A stretch of DNA of 64,000 nucleotides from Candidatus Eisenbergiella merdavium. GTDB taxonomy: Bacteria; Bacillota; Clostridia; Lachnospirales; Lachnospiraceae. A model generated the notes under the pieces. That model was not told the DNA's origin. It did no database searches and saw only the letters and a program-made list of their open reading frames with translations. Below are positions 1-9,533 of this stretch, one piece after another; positions within the stretch are counted from its first letter, which is position 1, and every line of letters starts with the position of its first letter. Position numbers and translations under genes: made by a program. The stretch covers positions 1 through 64,000 of the forward strand of contig DWWS01000035.1 in assembly GCA_019119595.1 (NCBI GenBank), written 5' to 3'.

Positions 1-46
1 ATTACAGCTTTGTCGGCAAGATTGACTTGCCCGAATAACCGCCCGA

Positions 47-79
47 CCTATCCGACACAATGGCCAAGTGTCGGATAGG
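47..79. repeat. Perfect 12-bp inverted repeat (hairpin)
   Basis: Arms CCTATCCGACAC (47-58) and GTGTCGGATAGG (68-79) enclose a 9-base loop. It lies in non-coding sequence just upstream of the broken Maff2 frame and could be a late hairpin of an intron whose 3' end falls near position 126. A simple terminator is less likely because no T-run follows. Confidence 0.6.
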
Positions 80-125
80 AACGGCAAAATTTTTTGCACT
101 TCTATTGCTTCTTTATCACACATAA

Positions 126-221
126 GCAAAAAGTCAAGGCATTAAGCAGCTTATGGCGGGCGGCGGCGTTGCCCTTATCGGCACTATCCTTGTACCGCTT
201 CTTTCCGGTCTGTTCGGATAA
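126..221 (+). pseudogene. Maff2-family membrane protein, 3' part only
   Basis: The frame reads AKSQGIKQLMAGGGVALIGT then ILVPLLSGLFG and stop. This is the C-terminal half of the small Maff2/CD0411-type membrane protein that sits between VirD4 and the VirB6-like gene in these ICEs. An in-frame TAA at 123-125 stands directly before it and there is no start codon, so the first half is missing from this position. Either the gene is truncated, or it is an exon whose upstream half lies left of an intron and outside the window. The short string before the homology (ATCACACA, then AG at 125-126) resembles the 3' end of the virB4 intron (ATCACACAACAG, ending 3992), which favours the intron reading. 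The VirB6-like gene follows 18 bp downstream. Confidence 0.6.
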
Positions 222-239
222 GTTTACGGAGGGTAGCCT

Positions 240-1109
240 ATGGAGAGCATACTGGAAGCGATTAACGAATGGATAAAGGAAATCCTTATCGGAGCCATTA
301 ACGGTAACCTTTCCACTATGTTCGGGGACGTAAACGAAAAAGTAGGCACCATTGCAGCGGAGGTAGGCAAGACCCCGCAGGGGTGGAACGCAAACATTTT
401 CAACATGATACAAAATCTGTCGGAAAATGTGATTGTACCCATTGCGGGGCTTGTCATTACCTATGTCCTCTGTTATGAGCTTATCAGCATGGTAACGGAA
501 AAAAACAATATGCACGACGTTGACACGTTCATGTTCTTTAAGTGGTTTTTCAAAGCCTTTGTTGCCGTTTTCTTGGTAACACATACCTTTGATATTACTA
601 TGGCGGTGTTTGATATGGCGCAGCATATTGTGTCCGGCGCGGCGGGGGTAATCGGCGGCGATACGAATATCGACGTAACCGAAGCCCTTGCCGCCATGCA
701 GGAGGGACTAAAAGATATGGAAATCCCCGAACTACTGTTACTTGTCATGGAAACGAGCCTTGTAAGCCTTTGTATGAAAATCATGTCCGTACTGATAACC
801 GTTATCCTCTACGGCAGAATGATTGAGATATACGCCTACTGTTCCGTTTCCCCTATCCCCTTTGCCACCATGACAAACCGGGAATGGGGACAGATTGGGA
901 ACAACTACCTAAAGGGGCTGTTTGCACTGGGCTTTCAAGGCTTCCTCATTATGATATGCGTCGGCATTTACGCAGTTTTAGTAGGCGAAATGGTCTTAGC
1001 GGACAATCTGCACAGCGCGATTTTTTCCCTTGCAGCCTATACCGTTATCCTCTGTTTCTCCCTGTTCAAATCCGGCGCACTGGCAAAATCCATTTTCAAT
1101 GCACATTAA
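240..1109 (+). CDS. VirB6/TrbL-like conjugation membrane protein
   Basis: A 289-residue polytopic protein of the VirB6/TrbL type found in Tn1549-like elements, expected to form part of the inner-membrane mating channel. Hydrophobic segments are visible around residues 62-80, 98-115, 165-190, 225-250 and 255-280, with a short charged N-terminus that begins with two acidic amphipathic stretches. The ATG at 240 has a GGAGGG ribosome site 7 bases upstream. Its position between the Maff2 remnant and PrgI is the standard order for this transfer module. Length is typical and no damage is seen. The family assignment rests on gene order and membrane topology more than on catalytic motifs, since the family has none. 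Confidence 0.82.
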   Translation: MESILEAINEWIKEILIGAINGNLSTMFGDVNEKVGTIAAEVGKTPQGWNANIFNMIQNLSENVIVPIAGLVITYVLCYELISMVTEKNNMHDVDTFMFFKWFFKAFVAVFLVTHTFDITMAVFDMAQHIVSGAAGVIGGDTNIDVTEALAAMQEGLKDMEIPELLLLVMETSLVSLCMKIMSVLITVILYGRMIEIYAYCSVSPIPFATMTNREWGQIGNNYLKGLFALGFQGFLIMICVGIYAVLVGEMVLADNLHSAIFSLAAYTVILCFSLFKSGALAKSIFNAH

Positions 1110-1151
1110 CACAGCACACGCGGGAAAGTCCCGCAGAAAGGAGGTCTTTTC

Positions 1152-1556
1152 TTGGCGTATGTACCTGTACCCAAAGACTTATCCAAAGTCAAAACAAAAG
1201 TCGCTTTCAATCTGACAAAGCGGCAAATCCTTTGTTTTTCAGTGGCACTTCTTATAGGACTGCCGCTTTTCTTTTTGCTCAAAGACAGCGCAGGGACGAG
1301 CCTTGCGGCAATGGCAATGATTGTCGTTATGCTTCCCTGCTTCTTGGTTGCTATGTATGAAAAGCATGGGCAGCCCCTTGAAGTGGTCATTAAAAACATC
1401 ATTCAGACAAAATTTACCCGCCCAAAAGTGCGACCGTATCAGACGGAAAACCTGTATGCACTCTTGGAGAAACAGCGGGCATTAGAAAAGGAGGTATCAG
1501 CGATTGTCAAAAGGACAGACAAAAAAGACGCGGGAAGCCGCAGGAAACAGGCGTAA
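1152..1556 (+). CDS. PrgI family conjugation protein
   Basis: A 134-residue protein starting MAYVPVPKDLSKVKTKVAF, the signature opening of the PrgI family, followed by two adjacent transmembrane helices (about residues 25-43 and 47-66) and a basic C-terminal tail. PrgI proteins (VirB3-like) sit in the membrane and partner with VirB4. The start is a TTG at 1152, chosen because an AAAGGAGG site lies just upstream and because the family motif begins immediately. The 3' end overlaps the start of virB4 by 53 bases in another frame, which suggests translational coupling. Confidence 0.88.
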   Translation: MAYVPVPKDLSKVKTKVAFNLTKRQILCFSVALLIGLPLFFLLKDSAGTSLAAMAMIVVMLPCFLVAMYEKHGQPLEVVIKNIIQTKFTRPKVRPYQTENLYALLEKQRALEKEVSAIVKRTDKKDAGSRRKQA

Positions 1557-4289
1557 GCTGACCCGCGCAGAAAAGAAACAGATAGCGGCGGTTATCCGGC
1601 AGGCAAAGGGGGACGGCAAAGCCCACACCGCACAGCAGACCATCCCCTACCTTGCCATGTACCCGGACGGTATCTGTAAGGTGGCACAGCGGAAATATTC
1701 AAAGAGCATTGCTTTTGAGGACATCAACTATCAGCTTGCACAGGCAGACGATAAGACCGCTATTTTTGAAAACTGGTGCGATTTTCTCAACTACTTTGAC
1801 GCAAGCGTGAACGTGCAGCTTTCTTTCATCAATCAAGGCTCACAGCAGGAACAGGCAGCGCGGGCAATCCATATCCCGCCGCAAAATGACGATTTTAATT
1901 CTATCCGCACCGAGTATTCCGATATGCTGAAAGCGCAGCTTGCCAAAGGGAACAACGGGCTTGTAAAGCATAAGTACATCACATTTTCCATTGAAGCGGA
2001 CAATCCGGCGGCAGCAAGGGCGCGGCTTTCCCGTATTGAAACAGACGTACTCAATAACTTCAAGGTGCTTGGGGTATCGGCGCACCCCTTATCCGGCTAT
2101 GAACGTCTGAAAGTGCTGCATGGGGTATTCCACCCGGCAGGTGAGCCGTTCTCATTCTCTTATGACTGGCTGACCCCGACAGGGCTTACCACAAAGGACT
2201 TTATCGCCCCGTCCTCTTTCAAGTTCGGGGAGGGACGCTACTTTGCTATGGGGAAAAAGACGGGGGCGGTATCGTTCCTTGAAATCCTTGCCCCGGAGTT
2301 AAACGACCGTATCTTAGCGGATATGTTGGACTTAGAAACAGGCGTTATTGTCAATCTCCACATTAAAAGTATCGACCAGTCGGAAGCAATCAAGACCATT
2401 AAGCGCAAAATCACTGACCTTGACAAGATGAAGATTGAGGAACAGAAAAAAGCAGTTAGAAGCGGTTACGATATTGACATAATCCCGTCCGACCTTGCCA
2501 CCTTTGGAAATGAAGCAAAGAACCTGTTGCAGGATTTACAGAGCCGCAACGAGCGAATGTTTCTTCTCACGTTCCTTGTGGTAAACATGGCAGACACGAA
2601 GCGGAAACTGGAAAATGACATTTTCGCGGCGGCAGGCATTGCACAGAAATACAACTGCGCCCTGACCCGTCTTGACTATCAGCAGGAAGTGGGGCTGATG
2701 TCCTCTGTCCCTTTGGGGGAGAACCTTATCCCTATTCAGAGAGGTTTGACGACGAGCAGCACCGCTATTTTTATCCCGTTCATCACGCAGGAGCTATTTC
2801 AGACCGGGGCTGCCCTGTATTATGGGCTGAACGCTTTAAGCAACAACATGATACTCTGCGACCGCAAGCAGCTTAAAAATCCGAATGGGCTTATCTTGGG
2901 AACACCGGGCAGCGGAAAATCCTTTGCGGCAAAGCGGGAAATCACAAACGCCTTTCTCATTACCGACGACGATATTTTTATCTGCGACCCGGAAGCCGAG
3001 TATTTTGCCCTTGTCAAGCGGCTTGGCGGGCAAGTGATACGCTTATCCTCGACCGGGAAAGGCATGGACGGTACGCCCCAGTATGTGAACCCTATGGATA
3101 TGAACCTTAATTATTCTGAGGACGACAGCCCCCTTGCACTGAAAAGTGATTTTATCCTGTCCCTCTGCGAGCTTGTCATTGGAGGCAAGGAGGGCTTGCA
3201 GCCCGTTGATAAGACCGTCATTGACCGCGCCGTAAGGAATGTGTACCGGGACTATCTTGCTGACCCTGTACCGGAGAAAATGCCTATCTTGGGCGACCTT
3301 TACAACGAGCTGTTGAAACAGCCGGAGCCGGAAGCTGCCCGCATTGCGGCAGCATTGGAGCTGTATGTTTCCGGCAGCCTTAACGTATTCAACCACAGAA
3401 CGAATGTGGAACTTTCTAACCGCCTTGTCTGTTTTGATATTAAGCAGCTTGGGAAGCAACTCAAAAAGTTAGGTATGCTCATTGTGCAAGACCAGATATG
3501 GAACCGCGTTACCATTAACCGGGCAGAAAAGAAATCTACCCGCTACTATATGGACGAATTTCATCTGCTCTTAAAAGAAGAACAGACCGCCGCTTACAGT
3601 GTGGAGATTTGGAAGCGTTTTAGAAAATGGGGAGGTAAACAGGCACAGTCCCTACAATCTTGCAAATGGGGATTGTGTATGCCGTCTTAACCGGAGCCGA
3701 AAAGAACGGTTAAGAATATCAGCGGAGAAGAAAACGGGAAAGGTTTTGCAATCCTAATCCGAGTGGAAGTGTCAAGGTAATACTTGATACACACGCAACG
3801 CATAGGGCTTGACCCCCGGTTTGCAACAGCCGGGAATATAACAGCCCCACGAGGCTCCGCTATCGTTTCGGTCTGCGGCATAAACCGCAGGATAAAAAGA
3901 TATGCTATGCCGGGTATGAACAGACATACCGCTGAAAATGGGCGAAAGCCCCGGAGGGACAGATAAAAAACTGTCCGTTAATCACACAACAGATACCCAC
4001 AGCTATCACGCAGAACATTAAGGACTTGCTTGCTTCCCGCGAGGTGGAAAATATCTTTGAAAACTCTGATTTTGTCCTCATGCTGAATCAGGCACAGGGC
4101 GACCGGGCTATCCTTGCAAAGCAGCTCAATATCAGCCCACAGCAGATGAAGTATGTAACCCACACCGAAGCAGGCGAGGGACTTATCTTCTATGGAAATG
4201 TAGTGCTGCCCTTTGTAGACCATTTCCCGAAAGATACCGAGCTTTACCGCATTATGACGACGAAGCCGGAGGAAGTGAGCAGCCTATGA
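1504..4289 (+). CDS. VirB4 conjugation ATPase, split by an intron
   Basis: VirB4-type ATPase that powers assembly and function of the mating pore. Exon 1 is 1504-3636 and exon 2 is 3993-4289; joined in frame they give about 809 residues, normal for the family. Exon 1 has the Walker A motif GTPGSGKSF and the Walker B region YYMDEFHLLL. The protein stops making sense after ...RFRKWGG at 3636 (an unspliced read ends at 3690), and the missing continuation IPTAITQNIKDLLASREVEN resumes exactly at 3993, so the gene works only if 3637-3992 is removed from the RNA. The start is a TTG at 1504 with AAAAGGAGG about 8 bases upstream. The end overlaps the CHAP gene start (ATGA, 4286-4289). If the insertion does not splice, the product would lack its C-terminal 99 residues and conjugation would probably fail. 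Confidence 0.9.
3637..3992 (+). ncRNA. ORF-less group I intron in virB4
   Basis: This 356-nt insertion separates two exons that rejoin in frame. The upstream exon ends in T (3636) and the insertion ends in G (3992), as group I splicing requires. Paired elements seen by eye: ACAATC/GATTGT (3654-3659, 3671-3676); CTTAACCG/CGGTTAAG (3686-3693, 3707-3714); P4-like CGGA/TCCG (3723-3726, 3758-3761) with a Q-like AATCCGAG; P6-like GTGTCAAG/CTTGATACAC (3769-3776, 3783-3792); P7-like GCATAG in CAACGCATAG (R-like, 3800-3805) with CTATGC after AAGATATG (S-like, 3905-3910); then GGGC-GAAA-GCCC (3940-3951) and GGACAG/CTGTCC (3957-3962, 3971-3976). No homing endonuclease frame is present. I could not build a convincing P1 or P3, so the class is likely but not proven. 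Group II is disfavoured: no GTGYG start and no domain V. Confidence 0.75.
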
Positions 4290-6229
4290 AACAGTTAAAA
4301 CCACGCGATAAAATCACACAGAAAATGACCCGCGACGGTGCGGTGGAAATCAACGAAACACAGCAGACCGCCGAGCGTATCAGCAGCCGGGAAGCAGACA
4401 GCGACTTTTCACAGCCGGACACCGCTACCGCCGAGCGCGTCATGGAACACCTTGACGCAGCCCATACCCGAAAGGCAAGCAAAAAGGCAGTCAAGAAAGC
4501 GCAGGAAGCGGCTGTTTTGCGTACTTCCACTTCCCGCTTGCAGTTTACCGATGAGGAACGGGAAACGCCGGAACTGCAACCCTACATCAAAAAATCAGAA
4601 AAAGCAGCCGACAAACTGGACGCGGCAAAGGCAGCTCTCCCGAAACAGAAAAAATTGGTAAAAGAGCGCACCTTTGAGGAAGCCACCGGAAAGACAAAGA
4701 CCCGGCTTCACTTTGAGGAACAGGAAAAGCCCATACCCGGCGGCAAAGCCCACAATAACCCGTTATCCCGCCCCGCGCAGGAAGCGGGTATTTTTGTTCA
4801 CAACAAAATCCACAGTGTCGAGAAAGACAATTCCGGTGTGGAGGGCGCGCACAAATCGGAGGAACTTGCCGAGCGCGGCGCAAGGTACGGGACAAGGAAG
4901 TTTAAACAGGGCTACCGCAGCCATAAGCTGAAACCCTACCGGGAAGCGGCAAAGGCAGAACAGGCAGCGTTTAAGGCAAACGTCAATTTCCAGTATCACA
5001 AAGCCTTGCAGGAGAACCCGCAGCTTACAAGCAATCCCTTTTCCCGGTTCATGCAGAAACAGAAAATCAAACGCCAGTATGCAAAGACCGTAAAAAAAGG
5101 CGGTGCAGCCACCGCCAAAGCAGCCGCCGGAGCGTCCCAAACAGCAGCAAAGAAAGCGGCTGCCTTTGCAGGACGACACCCAGCAGGCGTGATAATCGCT
5201 ATCGCCGCGCTGCTTCTGTTCATCATGGTATCCGTAGGGCTTTCCTCCTGCGGGGCAATGTTTTCCGGCAGCATGAACAGCGTGTTAGGGACTTCCTACA
5301 CGTCTGAGGACAGCGACCTTGTGGCAACGGAACAGAGCTATGCCGCAATGGAAAATGAGTTGCAACAGGAAATTGACGCTATCGAAAGTACCCACCCCGG
5401 CTATGATGAATACCGTTATGACCTTGATACTATCGGGCATAACCCCCACGAATTAGCGTCGTACTTGACTGCCCTTTTGCAGAGTTACACCCCGCAGAGC
5501 GCACAGGCAGAGCTAAAGCGGCTGTTCGGCTTACAGTACACCTTGACGCTGACGGAAGAAATCGAGATACGCACCACCACCGACGAGGAGGGCAACGAGG
5601 AAGAATACGAATACCGTATCTTAAATGTGAAACTGACAAACAAGCCGATTGCTTCCCTTGCGGAAGAACTGCTGAACCCACAGCAGTTTGAAATGTTCAA
5701 GGTGTACTTACAGACACAGGGCAACAAACCGTTGATTTTCGGCGGCGGCTCTCCCGACGGAAGCCCGTCCGAGGATTTAAGCGGCGTGGAGTTTGTAAAC
5801 GGCACACGTCCCGGAAACCCGGAGCTTATGGAGCTTGCAAAACAGCAGGTCGGAAATGTGGGCGGCTACCCTTACTGGTCTTGGTACGGCTTTAACAGCC
5901 GCGTGGAATGGTGCGCCTGTTTTGTATCATGGTGCTACAATCAAGCCGGAAAAAGCGAACCCCGCTTTGCGGGCTGCGAATGGCAGGGTGTCCCTTGGTT
6001 TCAGTCAAGGGGACAATGGGGCGCACGCGGCTATGAGAATATCGCACCGGGCGACGCTATCTTTTTCGATTGGGATTTAGACGGCGTTGCCGACCATGTG
6101 GGGCTTGTGCTTGGCAGGGACGGCAGCCGCGTCTATACCGTTGAGGGCAATTCCGGCGACGCCTGCAAGATAAAGAGCTATGACCTTAACTATCAATGTA
6201 TCAAAGGCTACGGGCTGATGAACTGGTAA
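4286..6229 (+). CDS. CD1108-like mating-pore hydrolase with CHAP domain
   Basis: A 647-residue protein typical of Tn1549-like ICEs. The first ~290 residues are charged, rich in Lys/Glu/Ala and predicted helical; a single transmembrane segment follows at about 300-322 (AGVIIAIAALLLFIMVSVGL); the rest lies outside the membrane. The C-terminal ~130 residues form a CHAP/NlpC-type peptidoglycan hydrolase with the catalytic Cys in EWCACFVSWC and the His in DHVGLVLG. The role is to open the cell wall locally for the mating channel, as VirB1-like enzymes do. The start ATG overlaps the virB4 stop (ATGA), so translation is coupled. The gene appears intact. Confidence 0.88.
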   Translation: MKQLKPRDKITQKMTRDGAVEINETQQTAERISSREADSDFSQPDTATAERVMEHLDAAHTRKASKKAVKKAQEAAVLRTSTSRLQFTDEERETPELQPYIKKSEKAADKLDAAKAALPKQKKLVKERTFEEATGKTKTRLHFEEQEKPIPGGKAHNNPLSRPAQEAGIFVHNKIHSVEKDNSGVEGAHKSEELAERGARYGTRKFKQGYRSHKLKPYREAAKAEQAAFKANVNFQYHKALQENPQLTSNPFSRFMQKQKIKRQYAKTVKKGGAATAKAAAGASQTAAKKAAAFAGRHPAGVIIAIAALLLFIMVSVGLSSCGAMFSGSMNSVLGTSYTSEDSDLVATEQSYAAMENELQQEIDAIESTHPGYDEYRYDLDTIGHNPHELASYLTALLQSYTPQSAQAELKRLFGLQYTLTLTEEIEIRTTTDEEGNEEEYEYRILNVKLTNKPIASLAEELLNPQQFEMFKVYLQTQGNKPLIFGGGSPDGSPSEDLSGVEFVNGTRPGNPELMELAKQQVGNVGGYPYWSWYGFNSRVEWCACFVSWCYNQAGKSEPRFAGCEWQGVPWFQSRGQWGARGYENIAPGDAIFFDWDLDGVADHVGLVLGRDGSRVYTVEGNSGDACKIKSYDLNYQCIKGYGLMNW

Positions 6230-6260
6230 AGCAGTCCCAAAAAGAAAGGAGAAATGACCT

Positions 6261-6518
6261 ATGGCAAACAATAAAATCGACCGTATCAATAAGGAAATCG
6301 CAAAGACCCGCGAGAAAATCACAGAGTATCAGAACAAGTTAAAAGGACTGGAAGCGCAGAAAACCGAAGCGGAAAACCTTGAAATCGTGCAGCTTGTACG
6401 AGCTATGCGTCTGACCCCGCAGGAACTGAACGCTATGCTGTCCGGCGGCGGTATTCCCGGCATGACTGCCGCACCCGCAGAAGAAAACGAACAGGAGGAA
6501 AATGCAGATGAAGAATAA
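6261..6518 (+). CDS. DUF4315 family protein
   Basis: An 85-residue protein starting MANNKIDRINKEIAKTREKI, a coiled-coil N-terminal half (about residues 5-40) followed by an Ala/Glu-rich acidic tail. It matches the DUF4315 family, which sits next to the CHAP and DUF4366 genes in many conjugative elements. Function is unknown; the coiled coil suggests a scaffold or assembly role. AAAGGAG lies about 8 bases before the ATG. The 3' end overlaps the next gene. Confidence 0.85.
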   Translation: MANNKIDRINKEIAKTREKITEYQNKLKGLEAQKTEAENLEIVQLVRAMRLTPQELNAMLSGGGIPGMTAAPAEENEQEENADEE

Positions 6519-7236
6519 ACTGAAAAAGACCATGACTGCCCTTTGTGCCGCCCTTATCCTTGTGGGCGGTTTTTCTGTCCCTGCCTATGCACAGGGCACA
6601 GCCACAGAGCCGCCCGCAGAGGACGCGACCAACGACAGCAACGTAATTGTAGAGGAAAAAGAGGAAACGCCGCCCCTTACCCCAAAGGGAAACGCAACAC
6701 TAGTTGACGATTACGGCGGCAATAAGCAGCTTATCACTGTTACCACCAAAAGCGGCAACTATTTCTATATCCTCATTGACCGCGCCGCCGAGGGCGAACA
6801 GACCGTACATTTCCTTAATCAAGTGGACGAAGCCGACCTTATGGCACTGACCGAAAACGGCGAAGCTGCCAAAAAGCCGGAAATCTGTAACTGTACGGAG
6901 AAATGCGAAGCCGGAAAGGTAAACACGTCCTGCCCGGTATGTGTTACCAGTATGACAGGCTGCACAGGCAAAGAACCCACGCCAACACCCACAGAGCAGC
7001 CGGAAGAACCGAAAGAAAAAGACGGCAATCCCGGTGTGGTGCTTGCCTTAGTCCTCTTTGCCCTGCTTGGTGGCGGCGCAGCGTTCTACTACTTTAAGTT
7101 TCTAAAGCCGAAGCAGAATGTAAAGGGCGATACCGACCTTGAAGATTTTGAATTTGAGGACTACGACGAGGACGAGCCGGAAGCAGATACCGGGGAAACT
7201 TCCGAAGATGAAGAAACGGAGGAAGAAACCCTATGA
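6508..7236 (+). CDS. DUF4366 family surface protein
   Basis: About 242 residues. A signal peptide is seen at the N-terminus (basic start, hydrophobic LCAALILVGGF, cleavage after AYA), then a Pro/Glu-rich linker, a conserved core with four or more cysteines (CNCTEKCEAG... CPVC) and a C-terminal transmembrane helix (GVVLALVLFALLGGGAAFYY) followed by a very acidic tail. This is the DUF4366 layout: anchored at the membrane with the core outside. Two ATGs are available at 6502 and 6508; the second is preferred since GGAGG (6494-6498) is 9 bases away rather than 3. The role in conjugation is unknown; it travels with DUF4315 and TopB. Confidence 0.85.
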   Translation: MKNKLKKTMTALCAALILVGGFSVPAYAQGTATEPPAEDATNDSNVIVEEKEETPPLTPKGNATLVDDYGGNKQLITVTTKSGNYFYILIDRAAEGEQTVHFLNQVDEADLMALTENGEAAKKPEICNCTEKCEAGKVNTSCPVCVTSMTGCTGKEPTPTPTEQPEEPKEKDGNPGVVLALVLFALLGGGAAFYYFKFLKPKQNVKGDTDLEDFEFEDYDEDEPEADTGETSEDEETEEETL

Positions 7237-7421
7237 CCCTGTTTACCGACAATCCCTTTGAAAAGATGATGATACAGAAACCGAACGGGCGGCGTGATAA
7301 TGCGCCGCCTGTTCCTTATCCCCCGGCTTGCGCTTCCTGCCCTTACAAGGGACAGTCCCCTTGTGTGGGGTACTGTCTGAAACAGGTACAGGAGAAAAAG
7401 AAAACCGAGCCGGAACGCTGA
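7233..7421 (+). CDS. Small Cys-containing ICE protein
   Basis: A 62-residue protein with a PPACASCPYKGQSPCVGYC cluster of four closely spaced cysteines that could bind a metal ion. Its ATG overlaps the stop of the preceding gene (ATGA), so it is translationally coupled. It is a regular small member between DUF4366 and topoisomerase III in this ICE type. I do not know a function. GGAGG-type ribosome site lies within the upstream gene's end. Confidence 0.7.
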   Translation: MTLFTDNPFEKMMIQKPNGRRDNAPPVPYPPACASCPYKGQSPCVGYCLKQVQEKKKTEPER

Positions 7422-7437
7422 AAGGAGGAACTTATAT

Positions 7438-9528
7438 TTGATTTTAGTTATCGCAGAAAAGCCCAGTGTGGCGCAGACAATCGCCGCCGTACTGGGGGCA
7501 AAGGAAAAGAAAGACGGATTTCTCACAGGAAGCGGCTATATCGTTTCTTGGTGCGTAGGACATTTGGTAGGGCTTTCCGAAGCTGCCGCCTACGGGGAAC
7601 AGTATAAAAAGTGGAGCTATGACAGCTTACCGATTTTGCCGCAGGAATGGAAGTACACCGTTGCTTCTGATAAGGAAAAGCAATTCAAAACCCTAAAGGA
7701 GCTTATGCACCGGGCAGACGTTTCCGAAGTCGTCAATGCCTGCGACGCAGGGCGCGAGGGAGAACTCATTTTCCGTTTTGTCTATGAAATGGCGGGCTGC
7801 AAGAAACCTATGCGCCGCCTTTGGATTTCCTCTATGGAGGACAGTGCAATCAAAGAGGGCTTTTCCCGTCTGAAGAACGGCGAGGAATACGACGCGCTCT
7901 TTGCTTCCGCATTATGCAGGGCAAAGGCTGACTGGTTAATTGGTATCAATGCCACCCGCCTTTTCTCTGTCCTTTACAACCACACCTTGAACGTGGGGCG
8001 CGTACAGACCCCGACTTTAAAAATGCTTGTTGACCGGGACGCAGCGATTACCACATTCAAGAAAGAAAAATACTACCATGTGCGCCTTGCCTTATCCGGC
8101 GCGGAAGCTGCAAGTGAAAAACTGTCTGACCGTTCCGAAGCTGACAGGCTGAAAGCTGCTTGCGAAGCGTCAAAAGCAGTCTGCACTTCCCTTGCGAAAG
8201 AGAAAAAGACCGCAGCCCCGCCGAAGCTCTTTGACCTTACCTCTTTACAGAGGGAAGCAAACCGCCTGTTCGGATATACAGCAAAACAGACCCTTGACCT
8301 TGCACAAGCCCTGTATGAAAAAAGACTTCTTACTTATCCGAGAACCGACAGCAGCTATCTGACTGACGACATGGGCGACACAGCGGCGGGCATTATCAAG
8401 CTGCTTTGCGGAAAGTTTTCTTTTATGGCGGGAAAAGACTTCACGCCGGAGCTTGGAAAGGTGCTGAACAGTAAAAAGGTATCAGACCACCATGCCATTA
8501 TCCCCACTATGGAGCTTGCAAAGTCCGACCTTGCCGCGCTGCCGGAAAGCGAAAGGAATATCCTCACCCTTGCCGGGGCGCGTCTGCTCATGGCGACCGC
8601 TGCACCGCATACCTTTGAAGCGGTTACAGCAGTTTTTGAATGTGCCGGACAGTCCTTTACCGCAAGGGGCAAGACCATTCTTTGTGAGGGTTGGAAAGAG
8701 ATTGACCGAAAATACAGGGCAGCCTTAAAGAACAAGCCCGAAACGGACGACGCAGACAGCGACACAGAAAAGACCCTGCCGCCATTTACCGAGGGACAGA
8801 CCTTTGAAAATCCGACGGCAACGGTAACGGAGCATGACACAACACCGCCAAAACCTCACAACGAAGCGTCGCTGCTTTCCGCTATGGAGCGCGCCGGAAG
8901 CGAGGACACCGACCCGGACACAGAACGCAAAGGGCTTGGAACTCCCGCCACCCGCGCCGCCGTCATTGAAAAACTGGTAAAGGGCGGCTTTGTGGAGCGA
9001 AAAGGCAAGCAGCTACTTCCCACAAAAGACGGTATCAACCTTGTGTGCGTCCTGCCGGACACATTGACAAGCCCGCAGCTTACCGCAGAATGGGAAAACA
9101 ATCTGACGCAGATTGCAAAAGGCAAGGCAGACCCCGCCGCATTTATGGAGGGTATCGAGGATATGGCGCGGGAACTGGTAAAGACCTATCCATTTCTTTC
9201 TGATGATAAAGCGCAGATGTTCAAGCCGGAACGGGAAGCGTTGGGAAGCTGCCCCCGCTGCGGTTCTCCTGTCTATGAGGGAAAGAAAAACTACTATTGC
9301 AGCAACAAAGAATGTATTTTTACCATGTGGAAAAATGACCGTTTCTTTGAAGAACGAAAAGTAACCTTTACCCCCCAAATTGCCGCTGCACTCTTACAAT
9401 CCGGCAAAGTAAATGTGAAAAAGCTCTATTCCCCAAAGACGGGCAAAACCTACGACGGAACTATCGTATTGGCTGATACGGGCGGGAAATATGTCAACTA
9501 CCGCATTGAACTGTCGAAGAAGAAATAA
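7438..9528 (+). CDS. topB: DNA topoisomerase III (type IA)
   Basis: A 696-residue type IA topoisomerase that cuts and passes single strands, probably resolving intermediates of ICE transfer or replication. The Toprim domain opens with MILVIAEKPSVAQTIAAVLG and has the acidic CDAGREGE motif; the catalytic Tyr lies in LLTYPRTDSSYL (about residue 300). The C-terminus has a four-Cys zinc ribbon (CPRCGSPV...YYCSNKEC). The start is TTG at 7438, preceded by AAAGGAGG; this gives the exact family N-terminus. Length is normal for plasmid/ICE TopB. A Rho-independent terminator follows inside the repeat module at 9567-9607. Confidence 0.95.
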   Translation: MILVIAEKPSVAQTIAAVLGAKEKKDGFLTGSGYIVSWCVGHLVGLSEAAAYGEQYKKWSYDSLPILPQEWKYTVASDKEKQFKTLKELMHRADVSEVVNACDAGREGELIFRFVYEMAGCKKPMRRLWISSMEDSAIKEGFSRLKNGEEYDALFASALCRAKADWLIGINATRLFSVLYNHTLNVGRVQTPTLKMLVDRDAAITTFKKEKYYHVRLALSGAEAASEKLSDRSEADRLKAACEASKAVCTSLAKEKKTAAPPKLFDLTSLQREANRLFGYTAKQTLDLAQALYEKRLLTYPRTDSSYLTDDMGDTAAGIIKLLCGKFSFMAGKDFTPELGKVLNSKKVSDHHAIIPTMELAKSDLAALPESERNILTLAGARLLMATAAPHTFEAVTAVFECAGQSFTARGKTILCEGWKEIDRKYRAALKNKPETDDADSDTEKTLPPFTEGQTFENPTATVTEHDTTPPKPHNEASLLSAMERAGSEDTDPDTERKGLGTPATRAAVIEKLVKGGFVERKGKQLLPTKDGINLVCVLPDTLTSPQLTAEWENNLTQIAKGKADPAAFMEGIEDMARELVKTYPFLSDDKAQMFKPEREALGSCPRCGSPVYEGKKNYYCSNKECIFTMWKNDRFFEERKVTFTPQIAAALLQSGKVNVKKLYSPKTGKTYDGTIVLADTGGKYVNYRIELSKKK

Positions 9529-9533
9529 CTGAA

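Noticed and set aside
3637-3992. Group II intron in virB4
   Set aside because: No GTGYG start, no AY end, no domain V; the T/G borders and pairings fit group I better.
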